Source: Plasmodium malariae (taxonomy: Eukaryota; Apicomplexa; Aconoidasida; Haemosporida; Plasmodiidae). Taken from it: DNA of 64,000 nt. How positions within the stretch are numbered: position 1 is the first letter of the stretch; the number at the start of each line of letters is the position of its first letter. Under the pieces are notes generated by a model. That model searched no databases, was not told the origin of the DNA, and saw only the letters and a program-made list of their open reading frames with translations. Of the stretch, positions 1-13,366 are shown piece after piece. Where the stretch lies: positions 186,001-250,000 of the forward strand of contig NC_041785.1 of NCBI RefSeq assembly GCF_900090045.1, given 5' to 3'. Position numbers and translations under genes: made by a program.

Positions 1-3000
1 AACATTAATAAGAAATACATCATTTATACATAAAATTAACAATAATATACGTAATATAACATTTTTTTTTTTATTTTTTAGTACTAACGCCTATATTTAT
101 ATATATTTTTACGTGAAAGTAAATGATAACTTTTAATCTATTACTTGTTCAGAAACATATAATTTATAAGCAAAATCGTTATAAGAACTTATAGTATGTT
201 CCTCTTTATTGTCTTTTGTAATTTATTTTTGATATAGGTCGTTATAATGTTATAGGTTTATAAAAAAATTTTTATATATACTTTTATCTATTGATAAGAA
301 TTAATAATATATAAATTATACGAAACTGTTGATATACTTGAGGCAAATATATGGAAATAATATATACAAAAAGGTCTAATCATTATATACATAAGAATTA
401 CCTAAATTTAATTACTTGTGGTAAATATTATGAAATTTAGTAGTTTTAAATTAGTATAATTTATTATATATAAGTGTTCTACTGGATATATGTGTTGCCA
501 CATTTGGATACGAATGATTCCATTAGGACTAAATTTTAATTAGTAAAATGGACATTAACGTATATTATTAATAAAAATTCGTTTAACAACTTATTCAAAA
601 TATGAAAAATTATTAGGTTATACTTACAAAGAAAATAATTATACAATATGGTTAAAAAAAAAAAAAATTTTGTTAGAACATTACAATAAAAAATAAAATT
701 ATTATAATCTCATGTAAATGGAATATTATACGAAATTAAACAAAAATGTTGAAGTTTCGTAATAATTTTTCTCATATTATTAATTTAAATGTTCAAATAA
801 ATAGATTAAAATTTGTTATTTATTTTTTCAGTTTTTGCTGCATTTGATAACTATATGAATATACCTCTTTAACACTGTCAGTAAATATTATTTACTATAA
901 AAAATAAAAATATTCATATATTATTTTACAATATTTTTAAGACATGTATTTACAAAAAAAATTACAGAATAATTTAAATGTATTATATACATTATATATT
1001 ATTCCATTACAATGTAAATTTATATCTAATTTTAACACTTCAATTGAATTAAGTAAATAAAAGATTAAAAATATTGAAGAAATTATATAAAAAATATATA
1101 TTAATTAATAATTAATAATTAATAATTAATTTTTTAATAATTCTTTCAAGTATTCAATTAAATTTATTATAGTTAAGTTTATTCATTCTATATAAGATTT
1201 ATTGAAATAAAGCATTTTTAACTTTTCAATTTATCTATATACAATTTTTTGTTACTTCACAAACACAATCTTTTTATTTTAATCTCTTACGATATTTGCA
1301 ATTTTTTTTTTTGAAATATGTTGTTTAATAACCGTATACATTGGAATATATATAAATATAATGTTATTGTATTTTAGGATATTATATATTTAAGTTGTAA
1401 TTGAATACATTATTTACATACTTAACAAACTTAAAATTGTATTTGAACATGTACAAACATAAAACAATATATGTTTTTCCCAAAATAAATTTAGATTATG
1501 AAAACAAATAAGTGAAATTTGCTTTCAAAAATTTATATAACGAAATTTTTTTTTTTTTTTAATGTATTTTTTATGATTTTGCTTTTATAAATGATCAAAA
1601 TTATTTTATCGTATCGAAATTTATGCTTCACATTTTATTAAAAGTAATGAAAAATTAATAAAAATTCAAACATATTACTGAATATTTTATTTTTTTGTAG
1701 CATCATGAATATATTATTTATTTAAAAAATAACATTTAACATTAAAATAGATTTGTTTGTCATTTAAACATTTCACATTAAACACATCAACGGTATTACA
1801 TTATATATTAAGCAGCACAATTTCTAGCTACAAATATACTAAAAAACAATCCTATATAATATTTTTCGATTAGTTCATATAACACAATATAATTTTCTCA
1901 TATTTAATTTGTATAAATGAAAAATTTAAGTAACTTTCATATATATTATTTTAAAAAAATACACTTAAGTATTAAAATTTTATAGTTCATATTATTTCCT
2001 TCTGCAATTTGTCATTATAAATATATTCCAATAGTTCAAGCAGTATTAAAGCATAATATAGTAGAAAATTATAACATAAAAATTTATTTTTCCTTAAATA
2101 TTTTTTAATTTTACGTTTTATTTTTTAGAAATACAAGTAAATATAGAGTCTACTAACACTATACAAGAAATTTGTCTATATGTTTGATTTTAGTAAAAAT
2201 TCAATAAATTATATCCCCATTATCTTAATATAAAATATTAATAGTATTGTTAATATTCAATTAAAATTTTTTAATGACATTGGAATACATATTTTTGTTC
2301 TCTATAAATCTTTTTAATATAAAATTATATTTTATAGTATTTGTATTTCAAATTTTGGATTACAGACTTTATGATATTTTTGACAAATATATAACTATAG
2401 TACAAAAAACATAATTTATATATTAATTCTGCATTACAATATATTATATACTCTATCTATTACAAACTTTTAGTTAATTTAATCATAATTCTGTTTACAT
2501 TTAATCGTTTCTATTCGTGTTACACTTATTCAATTAATAAAAGTCTCTTTTTTACTATCCATTTATATATATTATGAGATGGGTTACTTAGAAGAAATTT
2601 TATATATCCTTAGTATGTACATACTAAACAATAATATGAATATTGCTTATACAATAAAAATTAATGCTTTTTTATATTCTCATCCTATGTATTTCATAAC
2701 TTAGTCTTTTAGTAAAATACTTGTTTTTTAATTAAATATTTTCTTTTTTAACCTTATTACAGTAGTTTATACGTTTCTTCACTTATCAACGTTTTATAAT
2801 TCTGTTAGAATCATACACTTATATATTACATTAGTAGTTTTATTATTAAAAATAAATTATTTTAACTTTTTTTTTTTTTGCATTCTTTTAAAATATATTT
2901 CATTAAGTTTATTAAGTTCTTTTTTTATATTCACAAAGATATGTGTTATTGGAAATTTATAAATTAGAATTTTGTTCTGTATATATTGTTTAATATCCAT

Positions 3001-4624
3001 TGTTACACTAATATATACCATGACCTTCAGAAGCATTTATCAGCATTTTACCACTTTGTTCACCTGCACATTTCGACATCTTTTAATTTTTTTTTTATTG
3101 AAAACAACATCATTGCCAAGATGGAAAAAACAAATATTACTAAGAATTACATACAGAGAGAAACAATTCTAATGGAGTAATAAATAATTATCGTTATTTA
3201 TTAGGATTGTAGAAACGTGTTCACGTTTTTAATTAGAATGATATATAGTGTAGTACAAAAGGAAACACATGAAAGATATTGCATTAAATATTAATCTAAT
3301 TATGGAAAATTAATAAATAAATTAACACCTAGTAGCATAAGGTTGTTTATATGACAATAATCTCTATAATAAGTATTTTACTGAAACTAAAAATGAATGA
3401 GATTCAGCAACTTCATGTAGTTCATTAACATATTTTAACTATTCTACACTTTTAAAGTTAGATATATACTTTTTACGAGTTCCATATTCATTTAAAAATT
3501 TTTGCAATTGATTATATGAATTATTTCAATTTTGCTCAGCATATCTATTTATATTACTATTATATAATTAATCATATTTTTCATTATAGATGCGATAATT
3601 ATACGTATTAAATTGATTCATAGTAAACTTTTTATAATCATTAATACATATAATTTATATTAAAATATATATTAAAGAAAAACATTTTAAAGTAATCTTC
3701 TTTTTAGAAAAGTGTAAAAATAGATATCTTCAAGTTATGTTTGAAGCCCCACTCTATAAAACATTATATTCCATAAAAATCGAACATTTTATTTTTTGTA
3801 TAAATTCTAATATATAGCTAGCATAAATATATAAATAATACTTTAAAAATTGTTAATACTATTTTATATATATTTTATTTTTTATGTATGTATAATTTAG
3901 CAAATATAAAAAAGACTTAATGTGAAAGGTTTCTGAACTTTATGCCGACGTACATATAAGAATGCATTTTCCTTATATAATATATACTCAATAAGGAAAA
4001 AATATAATATTTTATAAAGATAATAAATCATTTTTATAGTATTCCTTAATATATAAAAAACATAAATAAGTTATTCAAATATATATATTTTGTTTTATTA
4101 AAACATCCCCAAAAAAATATTTAGGAACAAGGATTTTTACTAAAATAGAAAAATCCTCTTTAAATGTAAATGTTTAAGGGAATTTCATTATATACAACGT
4201 TTATTTTTATTCCGTTTTGTAAGTTACATTTGTATTATTATGAATATATAAAAATGCATTATTATTTATTTCATTGTAAACATCAGCTATATGTAAGATA
4301 GTTAGAGAACCTAGTTGTGCTAAAAATTAATAAAAACCAAATGAGCGCTTCCATAAATGCTATCGTAACAAAATTATATATATATTAAAAAGATAATAAT
4401 ATATTATTTTTAATTATTGTAAATTTTTTTTTTTTATTATTTTTTAATTATTCATTTGGAAGAATAATATTTTTTTAAGTGAACAATAGTATAATGTATT
4501 TACGTGATTATAATTAATATTGGGCATATAATTTTTTTATATTTATTAGAAATTTGTTTTTAATACATAATGAATACAAATATTTTTGCATATTTTTTCC
4601 GTTAAAAGTATTCTTAATAAAATG

Positions 4625-4673
<49 letters not shown>

Positions 4674-6350
4674 CTGGAATATCATTAGTCCATTTTATAC
4701 GAAAATTCCACTTATTTAATATATATATTTTAACATTAAAATATACTATTTAAGTAAATTAATAAAATAACTATCGTAATATAGAGAAATATCAAATAAT
4801 TCATAATAATATTTACTATTTTTTTCATTTACTTAAATTATATGTTATGTATAAACTGTAATGTTATGCAATAAATTTTATAATATATTAAAAATATAAT
4901 AATAAAGGATACATCAAAACAGTAAGATTTTTCATATATATATAAAACAATAAAAAAAAAAAAATAGAGGAAATAAATTGTTTTATATACACTTGATAAC
5001 AATTATAATAATGTTCTTCCAATATACTTTCACATATTTCAGAAAATTATATTTTCTTTTATTTTGCTACCTAATCAAGCACTATTACATATATATTATG
5101 TACTATATTTTCCACATATCTTATACATTCAAATGAGATATTTTAAACATATAATATCTTTAAAAATGATGAATTATTGTCACATATATTCCCATGTACA
5201 ATGTAATAAATAAAAATATTTTTAAAAAAAATGAGATGGAATGTAAAGGATTAAAATATAAAGAATAGAAAAAAAAAATAAAGATTGAGTAAAAATAAAT
5301 ACAAAAATTACAAATAAATAAAAACCATTAATTCTTTAATATAACAGATTGGTTATACATAATTATATTACATCAACCACTAATTCAAATAATTATTTAC
5401 TAAAATTTATTAATATATATATTATTTTAATTTCTTGCTTATTCATTATCTTTTATATGCTTGTTTCACAAGAAATTTTAAAATAAGTAATAATATATTT
5501 ACATTAACAAATAATAAATTATATTGCAATAATATTTTTAAAAAGTTCTGTGATTTCATTTATTGATTAATATTTAAAAATATATTATACGCTAATACTT
5601 AATTTTGTCATTCTAGATCATAAATGAATACTTAATAATAGTCTTAAAACGATTTTTTCATATTCATAGCAAATGCAGAAAAAAAAAATAAAAATAGAAA
5701 TAAAATTAAAAAAAAATTTTTATGATGTATTTATTAGAATATATATATGAATAAGTACAAAAAAACATTTATGAAACTTCAATAATGTTGTATTATTTAA
5801 TTTAATATATTATTGCATTTACGTGAAATTTAGTATTATTATTTTTCATTACATAGTTATAATTCATTTTACGATTTTTTAGACATGTAGTACGAATAAC
5901 GTTCTCACAAGTATATTCTAATAATTTTTCATATATTTCATAAGCATTCAACATTTTATTCAATAAATAATATACCTTAACTTATTCTTTATTAATTAAC
6001 ATTTAGCCAAATGAAATCAATTTTATTCAAAAGTGGTAATAGACAAGTACAGAACATACATATATATGTATATGTATGATAATGTATACTATTTAAAATT
6101 ATTTTGTAGCATAATGTATAGCATAACTTATTAAATTTTTGGTAGATTATTTTCATATATTATTAAATAGATTAAGTGCATTATAATGTTATTTACCATT
6201 CTCAAAAACAGAAACAATATAGTATAATTTATATATTATTATTTCCCATTTCTATATATAAGGTATTAAAAATAAAAAACCGTTAACAATATAATTACAA
6301 TGTAGTGCCCAATATGGGAAAAATGATAAATGTAACATAATAACAAACAT
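1..6350 (-). pseudogene. Large decayed coding region, possibly reticulocyte-binding-like (RBP) gene
   Basis: No intact gene is present, but the minus strand repeatedly gives protein-like reading frames broken by stops and shifts. Clear patches are about 130-260 (HYNDLYQK, stop, ITKDNKEEHT), 2,040-2,100 (LLELLEYIYNDKLQKEII), 2,870-3,090 (VNIKKELNKLNEIYFKRM), 3,390-3,610 (LQKFLNEYGTRKKYI) and 5,790-5,990, where about 60 codons are open (NAYEIYEKLLEYTCENVIRT). The helical, K/E/N/L/I-rich style and multi-kilobase extent resemble Plasmodium RBP genes, which often survive only as pseudogenes in this lineage. The family assignment is inference; the decay is seen. It runs off the left edge. Intervals between patches show nothing else except a TA microsatellite near 4,650. 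Confidence 0.42.
4626..4669. repeat. TA dinucleotide microsatellite (about 22 units)
   Basis: An uninterrupted TA run of about 44 bp is visible. It lies in the decayed left region and has no coding meaning. Confidence 0.95.
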
Positions 6351-6902
6351 ACAATAAGTGTTAATAATTATCTGGTTTATAGATTATTTATTTTCCAAAA
6401 AAACTTGAACAAAAAGAATTGTTTACCTTAATACACAATAGTATTTATATACTTTATTTTGCGTTAAAAAAAAAAAAAAGAGCCAAAAAAAAAAGCAATA
6501 AATTGATTAATAATACTTATATATAATAAATTTTAACTTATTTTACATTTAATTTATATGTAATTTTTTTTTTGTAAGTTATTGGGATTCCTTTAATGAA
6601 GGTCATATAAATTTTATACACGAAAATATACCTTATCTCATTTAATTTCAAAACATGTATAGGATATATATTAAGTTGTTTTATATTTATTTAACGTAAA
6701 ATAATATAGAACTCTCAGAGAATAAATAATAATAAATTTATTTACTTTATATTTCTAATATAAATTACTACGTAGCTCATAAATATGTAATTGCTTTTAA
6801 TACATCTTCATTTTTAAAATACGCTACTGATACAAAGTGTACACGATTAATTTTCTTTAAGTTTTTTATTTTCAACGAACTAGAGCATCAATTAGGGTCA
6901 TT
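6351..6902. other. Intergenic, 5' flank of the STP1-like gene
   Basis: AT-rich sequence with homopolymer A and T tracts, for example near 6,465-6,495. It probably holds the promoter and 5' UTR of the downstream plus-strand gene. I see no coding frame or distinct motif. Confidence 0.6.
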
Positions 6903-9498
6903 ATGGAAAATTGTATACCTAAGGTAATATTCCTTTTTTTTTTTAAACTATTAAATTCATACATAAATTACTTATTTATGATAAAATATGTTACAGTGCA
7001 ATTAACGTAAAACTTAATACTTAGGTAATTTTTAATAATTCTTTTAAATTCAGAATTTCACTCTTTCTGGAACGGCAGGATTTGGGCTAACCCTCAGAGA
7101 ACCATTTACGACTATTAGAACTTACATAAAAAATAAAACTAAATTCTTAGAAACGGCAAATAACAAAGATTTATTTAGAAATGAATGCAAACAATTAGCT
7201 GATTATCTAATTAATAATATGTCTCCTCCTCAGGGTACAAGCCAAATTATGTGGGAATCCTTATTAAAGTTTTGGTTAAATCAGTACTTTAAGGGTATAA
7301 CTAATTATGGTGGATGCCCCATGATCTTAAAAAAAGAACATAAAGAACTTTTAGAATTAAAATATAAAGAAGAGGATTTTTGTAAAAAAAGAACTATAGA
7401 TTTGAAGGAAATAGAGAACTTAAAAAAAACTAACTCAGGTAAATGTGAAACTATATGTTTAAAAAAATGCAAAGCATATAATGCATGGATTATAGAGATG
7501 CAGAAGCAATTTGAAGAAAAGAAAAGTCTCTTTAAAAATTGTTACACAAAAGAAAGTCCCAAAAAAAAATCAAAAAAACAAATCCCAGAACCAGTATGCA
7601 ACATATTGGATCAGAATACATTTAAAGAACTTTCTGAATGTATAACCCCGAATTCAGTAGAAACTACTGAAAGTTTACTTGAAACAGAAAGTAAAGGTTT
7701 AGAAACTCAAATTCAAAATACAGATCAAATTATACCCAAATCTCACGTCCAACAAGAAACAGATGTGCAAGTTACACCCGAACATCCAACTGAAATTGAA
7801 TCACATATTTCACAACCTCCACCAGAACATATTAAAAGTGAAGTTTCAGAAATTAAACATTCAACTAAAGAAACTGAGGATTCACAATCTTTAGCAGATG
7901 CATCATTAGAAAAAGCTAAAATTTCTGAAGATGTACATGTAGCATCAGAAGATACTAATGAATCATCACCTCCAACTGTTCAAGACATGCAATTATCTCC
8001 TGATCGTGAGAATACCCAAACAACTGATAAATCATCGATATATACCTTAGAACATAGTCCTCCTCAAATACCCCATACTACAGGTATCACTAATTCTACT
8101 TATATTTCTACATTTGCAATAACTATACTAAATAATATATACATATATATGTATAAAATACAATTATAGGTACGACATTAAATCCAAGAGATAAATATAC
8201 ATCATCTATTTTAATAAGCTTGGTAATTATTATTATATTTTCTCTTTTTATTAAAGTAATATAATAATAAAGGCTTAAAAATATGAAAATCATTTATTTA
8301 TTGTAATAGCTTATTTTATAAAAATGTTTTTCTTATACTATAGTTTGCTTTAACTGGAATGTTTAAAAAAAAAAAAAAGATAAGTAGAAGACATGTGAAA
8401 TTTCTGAGATTGCTTGTACCTTCATTTTCTAACAAGAAAAGTAAAATTTTTACGGATGATCCTTTAGAACACACAATATATGATGATGAAGAAATTATAA
8501 AAAAAATAAAAATAAATGAACTTACAAAAAATGTAAATTTATCAAAGCGAACAAGAGACAGATCCAAAATCATAGTAGAAGTACATATGGAAGTACTCGA
8601 AGAATTCAGAAATAAAGAATGGGAAAACATCCAAGACGAATTTTTAGAAATATGCATAGATGAGTTCACAAAAGAGGATAATATAACCTTTCCTAATTTA
8701 ATTGATGATGATCTAATAATAGAAAATATTAAATGTATCAGTGATATTAAAAAACAAAATATTCTATGGAATAAATGGATACAAAGACATAAAAATCTTT
8801 CTCAAAATCTGAAAAAAGACGATTGGTTTAATAATTTGAAGGATGAATGGAAAAGAGAAGTATCTTACATACAAGAAATGGAAGAAATAAAAAAGAAATC
8901 TTCAAATGAAAATCAAAAAGTTTCATTTTTAGAAAGAGAAAAAGATATATGGAGACAGTGGATATCAAAAAAGGGTATGATTATACAACAACATCTTGAT
9001 CAGTACTGGAATAATGGATTAGCAGAGGAGTTGCAGAATATCTCAGATGAATATGTAAATGAAGATACTAAAAATTATGTATCACTATTAAATGTAGAAG
9101 AATTGAAGCACAAAGAAAATTATGAAGAATTATATAAATATATAAAAAAAAAATTATTAACAAAGCTTTGTATTCTCGTGCTTATAGCAGTATTAGAAGA
9201 ATGTAAAAAGGAGGTAAACCTTGAAAATAGGGAATCATATTTGGATAGATCCATAAATGAATGGAAGGGAGAAAGATATTCAAGTAAAAAACAAGAAATT
9301 ACAGAAAATATAATTGAATATAATAACAATGATATAGAAAATAAAAGAAATGAGGAATTTGATGCTCATATATGGAAAGATTGTTTCAGAAATGAGATAG
9401 AAGATTGGATAAGAGAAGATGATTTATATGCAAATTCTATAGTTAGTGATAGAACAGTAGACAAATCGGATGAAATAGCAGAAAAACCGTTTCTATAA
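6903..9498 (+). CDS. STP1: STP1 / SURFIN-like surface protein, four exons, intact
   Basis: Exons read as 6903-6923, 7054-8083, 8170-8255 and 8344-9498, all with GT/AG introns and compatible phases, giving 763 residues. The first exon encodes MENCIPK; no classical signal peptide is seen. Residues 8-210 form a cysteine-containing N-terminal domain (GGCPMI, KCETICLKKC). About 210-350 is an acidic, E/T/S/P-rich stalk. Exon 3 begins TTLNPRDKYT and supplies a TM helix, about 363-385, followed by a lysine run. The C-terminal 380 residues carry tryptophan-rich blocks (WENI, WNKWIQRH, WRQWISKK, INEWKGE, IEDWIRED) as in SURFIN and STP1 cytoplasmic tails. Family members are thought to be displayed on infected red cells or merozoites. 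A decayed copy of the 3' end lies at 24,180-24,862. The exon 1 choice is the least certain part. Confidence 0.85.
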
Positions 9499-12387
9499 AT
9501 TCATAGGTATACTTCCATAATATATTTAGATGATATTTAAGAAAAAAGGCTATTAATGAAAAATATTATTTAAATTTTTTAATGTCTCTAAATAATAAAA
9601 AAAATAAATATAAAGTAATACGTAATATAAAGAAAAAAAAAATCATTAAATATGAAGTTTGAAATTGAAGCACTTCAAATATATTACAATTATATATACA
9701 TTTTTTATTTCTGTAATATTAACCATTAAAACAATATATTAATACTTGCTTCAATAAAAGTAATAAGATATTAATATACCTATACAAAAAAGCAGTTAAT
9801 ATTAATATTTTCCGAAAAAGTTAAACTTGGAAAAAATTATAATTTGGAATAAGGAAACAAAACAAAATAAATAAATTGTAACACTATTCTTGAATTAATA
9901 CAATATTATTACAAAAATTTCTATAATTCTATTTTATCCTATTACTTCATAATATGTAGTTATTTTCACATTTAGAAATATATTTATTTGTATCTTTTTT
10001 ACATTCCCATAGTTCGACCGTTTTATGTTTTAATTTATATAAAGATTTTGTTCATAAAAAAAAAAAAAAAGGAAAAAAAATCCTTATGAAAACATAATGA
10101 TAATTTACAGAAAATTTATATTATAAGTTACATTAAAGAAAAATGTATGCTATATACTTGATGAAAACATCTTAATCTGTTATGAGTTAATTGATGTTTG
10201 CATATTAATAGCGTTCATTTATTGTATATCTTTAAACATTTATCTGTTAGATATATTTGTGTTCTTTTAAATTATTTATTTTTTCTCCAAATTAAAAAAT
10301 TATATTTAAAAATTCCATTTCTTAATGACGAAATTCATTTTCTCCATAATATATATGGCATAATAAACGAAACACATTCACATATATATATATATATATA
10401 TTGATAAAAAAAATATTTTTTCATTCATAGGAAAATAGGAAAAAGATAGCATAAATCATTTTGCTTTATATTTTACTACAACTGTAGGAGCCATTCTCAA
10501 TTAGGAAGTGTTATATAATAATATTTCTAAAGAATTGTATTATTTATTGTATTACTTATAAATTGCTAAAATGTAAAATAATTATTATTAATGATTTATA
10601 AAATATTATTAAAAATGACAACATTATAGTAAATCATGGAAATGATGTATCAAATCCATTTTGCAATATTATTATTCATTTGCCATTCTATGCTATGTCA
10701 TATAAATATATTTTATGATATTATCATTTTATGTCCTCACTAAAACATGATATTAATTAGTTTTTAACTAAATATTCACTTTCATATTTAATAAGTTAAT
10801 TTTTCCTTTTAAAATATAAACCTCTTTTTACCTTTTTGCGCATATTTCAACAACCATAAAAAGTTTGATACCCATAATTTTTATAATATTTTACTTCCTA
10901 TTAGAAAATTTTTTTTTTTAAAAATATTCTAAAAATATTAATTAAAATTATTTAATATTACAATTCTTACAATATATTAATAAATAAAAAAAGTTTTTAT
11001 TATAAAATTTTATTAATAAAACAAATAATATTATTGGTATTAACGTATAATAGTAAAAAATTATACAAGCAAATTGTTATTCCGTTTTCTTTAGAATTAT
11101 TAAAATTCATACCAAACAAAGAGATATATAATAATTTTTTCTTAGGATATTTCATTATATTTATTCTTATCTTTTAATATCATAAATATTCAATCAGTAA
11201 AAAATTAAATAATAAAAATATGTAAATAATGTTTCTTTTAATTAAACAAATTGTGTCAAAAATAATGGCAAGCATCATAATTTATTTTACAGAACTTCGT
11301 TTATTAATAAAAAAAAATTGTACAAAAAATATAAAATATGAAGCAAAAAATAAAATAAAAAAATGAAACAATAATTAACATAAAAAAAAGAAAAAATAAT
11401 TAAGAAAGTTAAAAAAATTAAGATATAAAGTAAAAAGAGAATAAAAATAAAAAACTAAGAAGAATATATATAATACATAAAATAAATTCAGAAAATAATA
11501 GAAAGATTAGAAAAATAAAAAACAAAATTAAAAAAACTCCTAAAATTTTGAAAAAAAGTGTAAAAAAACCTAAGGAAAGTATTATCCATTTTAAATGTTA
11601 AAAAGTTTTTTTTTAATTCTTTATTATTATTCTCTGTATAATTGTCAATTATGTTTAAACCTAATTTAAGTATAAATTCAATATTGTAATTTTTATTTTT
11701 TTGTATTTTTTTCTAATTTAATTTTTATCTTCATTTCTAAATTATTATATTTATTATATTCACATAATTACGCAGAATAATATTTTCATAAAAAAAAAAA
11801 ATTATAATAACAAGAATGTTAATAAAGAGGTAAGGGATTTATTAATAAAACATATATGGATAATATTGATGATATACTTATATGTTAAAAAGTAACGAAT
11901 TGGATTACTTATTATAACGCTTGAAATTTTATCTTTCTATCTATATATATATATATATATACATATACATGTTTAGTTTAAGTTTTACAATAATCCTATA
12001 TTTTATTATTATTTATATTTTAAAATTAAATTTAAAAAAAAAAAATAATAAAAAAAATAATTAAATATTATTAAAATATTGTAAGTTGACACAGGTATAT
12101 AAATAAATATTTAATTACATTTAAGTAAATATAGGTGTTTCTTTATAGAATTGTTTTAACCTTATTATAAAAATTATAATACTTAATTTTTTGGATCCAT
12201 ATTTTTTTCATTGAAAAATTTTTATTTTATTATTTTTTTTTAAATAGTAATTTAAATACTTTTTGTAAACCATTTTCTCATGTTCCGCGTTATTTTTATA
12301 CTTATTATTTTAGAGTTTATGCTTTTGTAATTTAATATATTTTATTGGAAATTAAATAATATAAAATAAAACTATATATTATTAAAG
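9499..12387. other. Intergenic between STP1-like gene and tryptophan-rich antigen
   Basis: No supported gene. A 68-codon plus frame at 10,198-10,404 ends in an AT repeat and lacks a recognisable domain. From 11,320 to 11,600 the plus strand is almost pure A with scattered G, a marked purine skew. A short AT microsatellite lies at about 11,943-11,962. Confidence 0.55.
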
Positions 12388-13366
12388 ATGAATGGACTAT
12401 TCTTTTTTATATTGGCTTCTGCTGTCATATTTAAATTATCATCAACTAGTTTAATTGATGGTTGCTGTAGTGGGGTAATATAAAATATTTCAAATAAATA
12501 TATTTAAATTTTAGTTAATTCTACTTAAAAATTATGTTAATATAAAAAACATATATTCTTTTTTATATTTTATTTAGATATTTACTGGAAAAACGAAACC
12601 TCCACTTTGTAAATCTTATACTACTTCTGAAGATATGCCAACAGTATATTTAAGACAAACGATAGATAAAAACATTTTATCAGAATCACGTAAAGCATTT
12701 GATTGGGAATTATGGTTGAAGAAACAGGAAAAAGAAATGATAGAAGATTTTGAAAAGGAAAATGATGCTTGGTTTAAAAACAAAGATAAGGCATTTAATA
12801 ATTTTTTGAACAAATTAGAGGAAAAATGGTCGCATTATAATCCCAGAATGCACGAAGAATATCAGACAGATCTTTATGATGTATGTTCTAATTGGAGTGA
12901 CGATGAATGGATAGAGTGGTTCAGAACACGTGGATTAGATTATATAATATCAGATTTTGAAAGTTGGTTCAACGAAAATATACCCTCCTACAATAAAATT
13001 ATGAGATCCAAATTTATTAAGTTGAGTAAAAGGAAGAAATATGAATGGGATGCATATCCAAATAGATTTTACGAAGCGCGTTATTGGGTACATTGGAATG
13101 AAAAAGCTTTATATGAAGATCCAGATATTAATATAAAAGTTTCAGCCTATTTATATTGGATAAAAAGAAGAAAAAATGAAAAGAAACAGTGGGACTGTTT
13201 AATTAAGCGTATTAAAAAGAAATATGTAGATAATAAAATCCCAGCGTTTACACAGTGGTGCGAAAAAACTACGGAGGCTTATAATAATTGGTTATTATAC
13301 TTTTATATAAATTGGATAGAAAATAAATACTGGAATTGGTGGATTAAAGAAAAAAAAATGAAATAG
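12388..13366 (+). CDS. Tryptophan-rich antigen (TRAg / Pv-fam-a type), two exons
   Basis: Exon 1 (12388-12474) encodes a 29-residue hydrophobic leader, MNGLFFFILASAVIF and on. A 103 bp GT...AG intron follows; exon 2 (12578-13366) continues in phase 0, giving 291 residues. About 19 tryptophans occur in exon 2, spaced as in Plasmodium tryptophan-rich domains: WELWLKKQEKE near the start, WSDDEWIEWF in the middle and NWIENKYWNWW at the end. The two-exon design with leader in exon 1 and Trp-rich domain in exon 2 is that of the TRAg family, whose members have been linked to red-cell binding. The frame has no break. Context: same strand as the STP1-like gene upstream, about 2.9 kb apart. Confidence 0.9.

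Noticed and set aside
1..300. Possible chromosome end with telomere repeats
   Set aside because: No GGGTTTA or GGGTTCA-type repeats, in either orientation, are present at either edge.
8316..8669. 117-codon minus-strand frame
   Set aside because: Antisense to exon 4 of the STP1-like gene.
10198..10404. 68-codon plus-strand frame
   Set aside because: Runs into an AT microsatellite (IYIYIY ending) and shows no domain or splice context.
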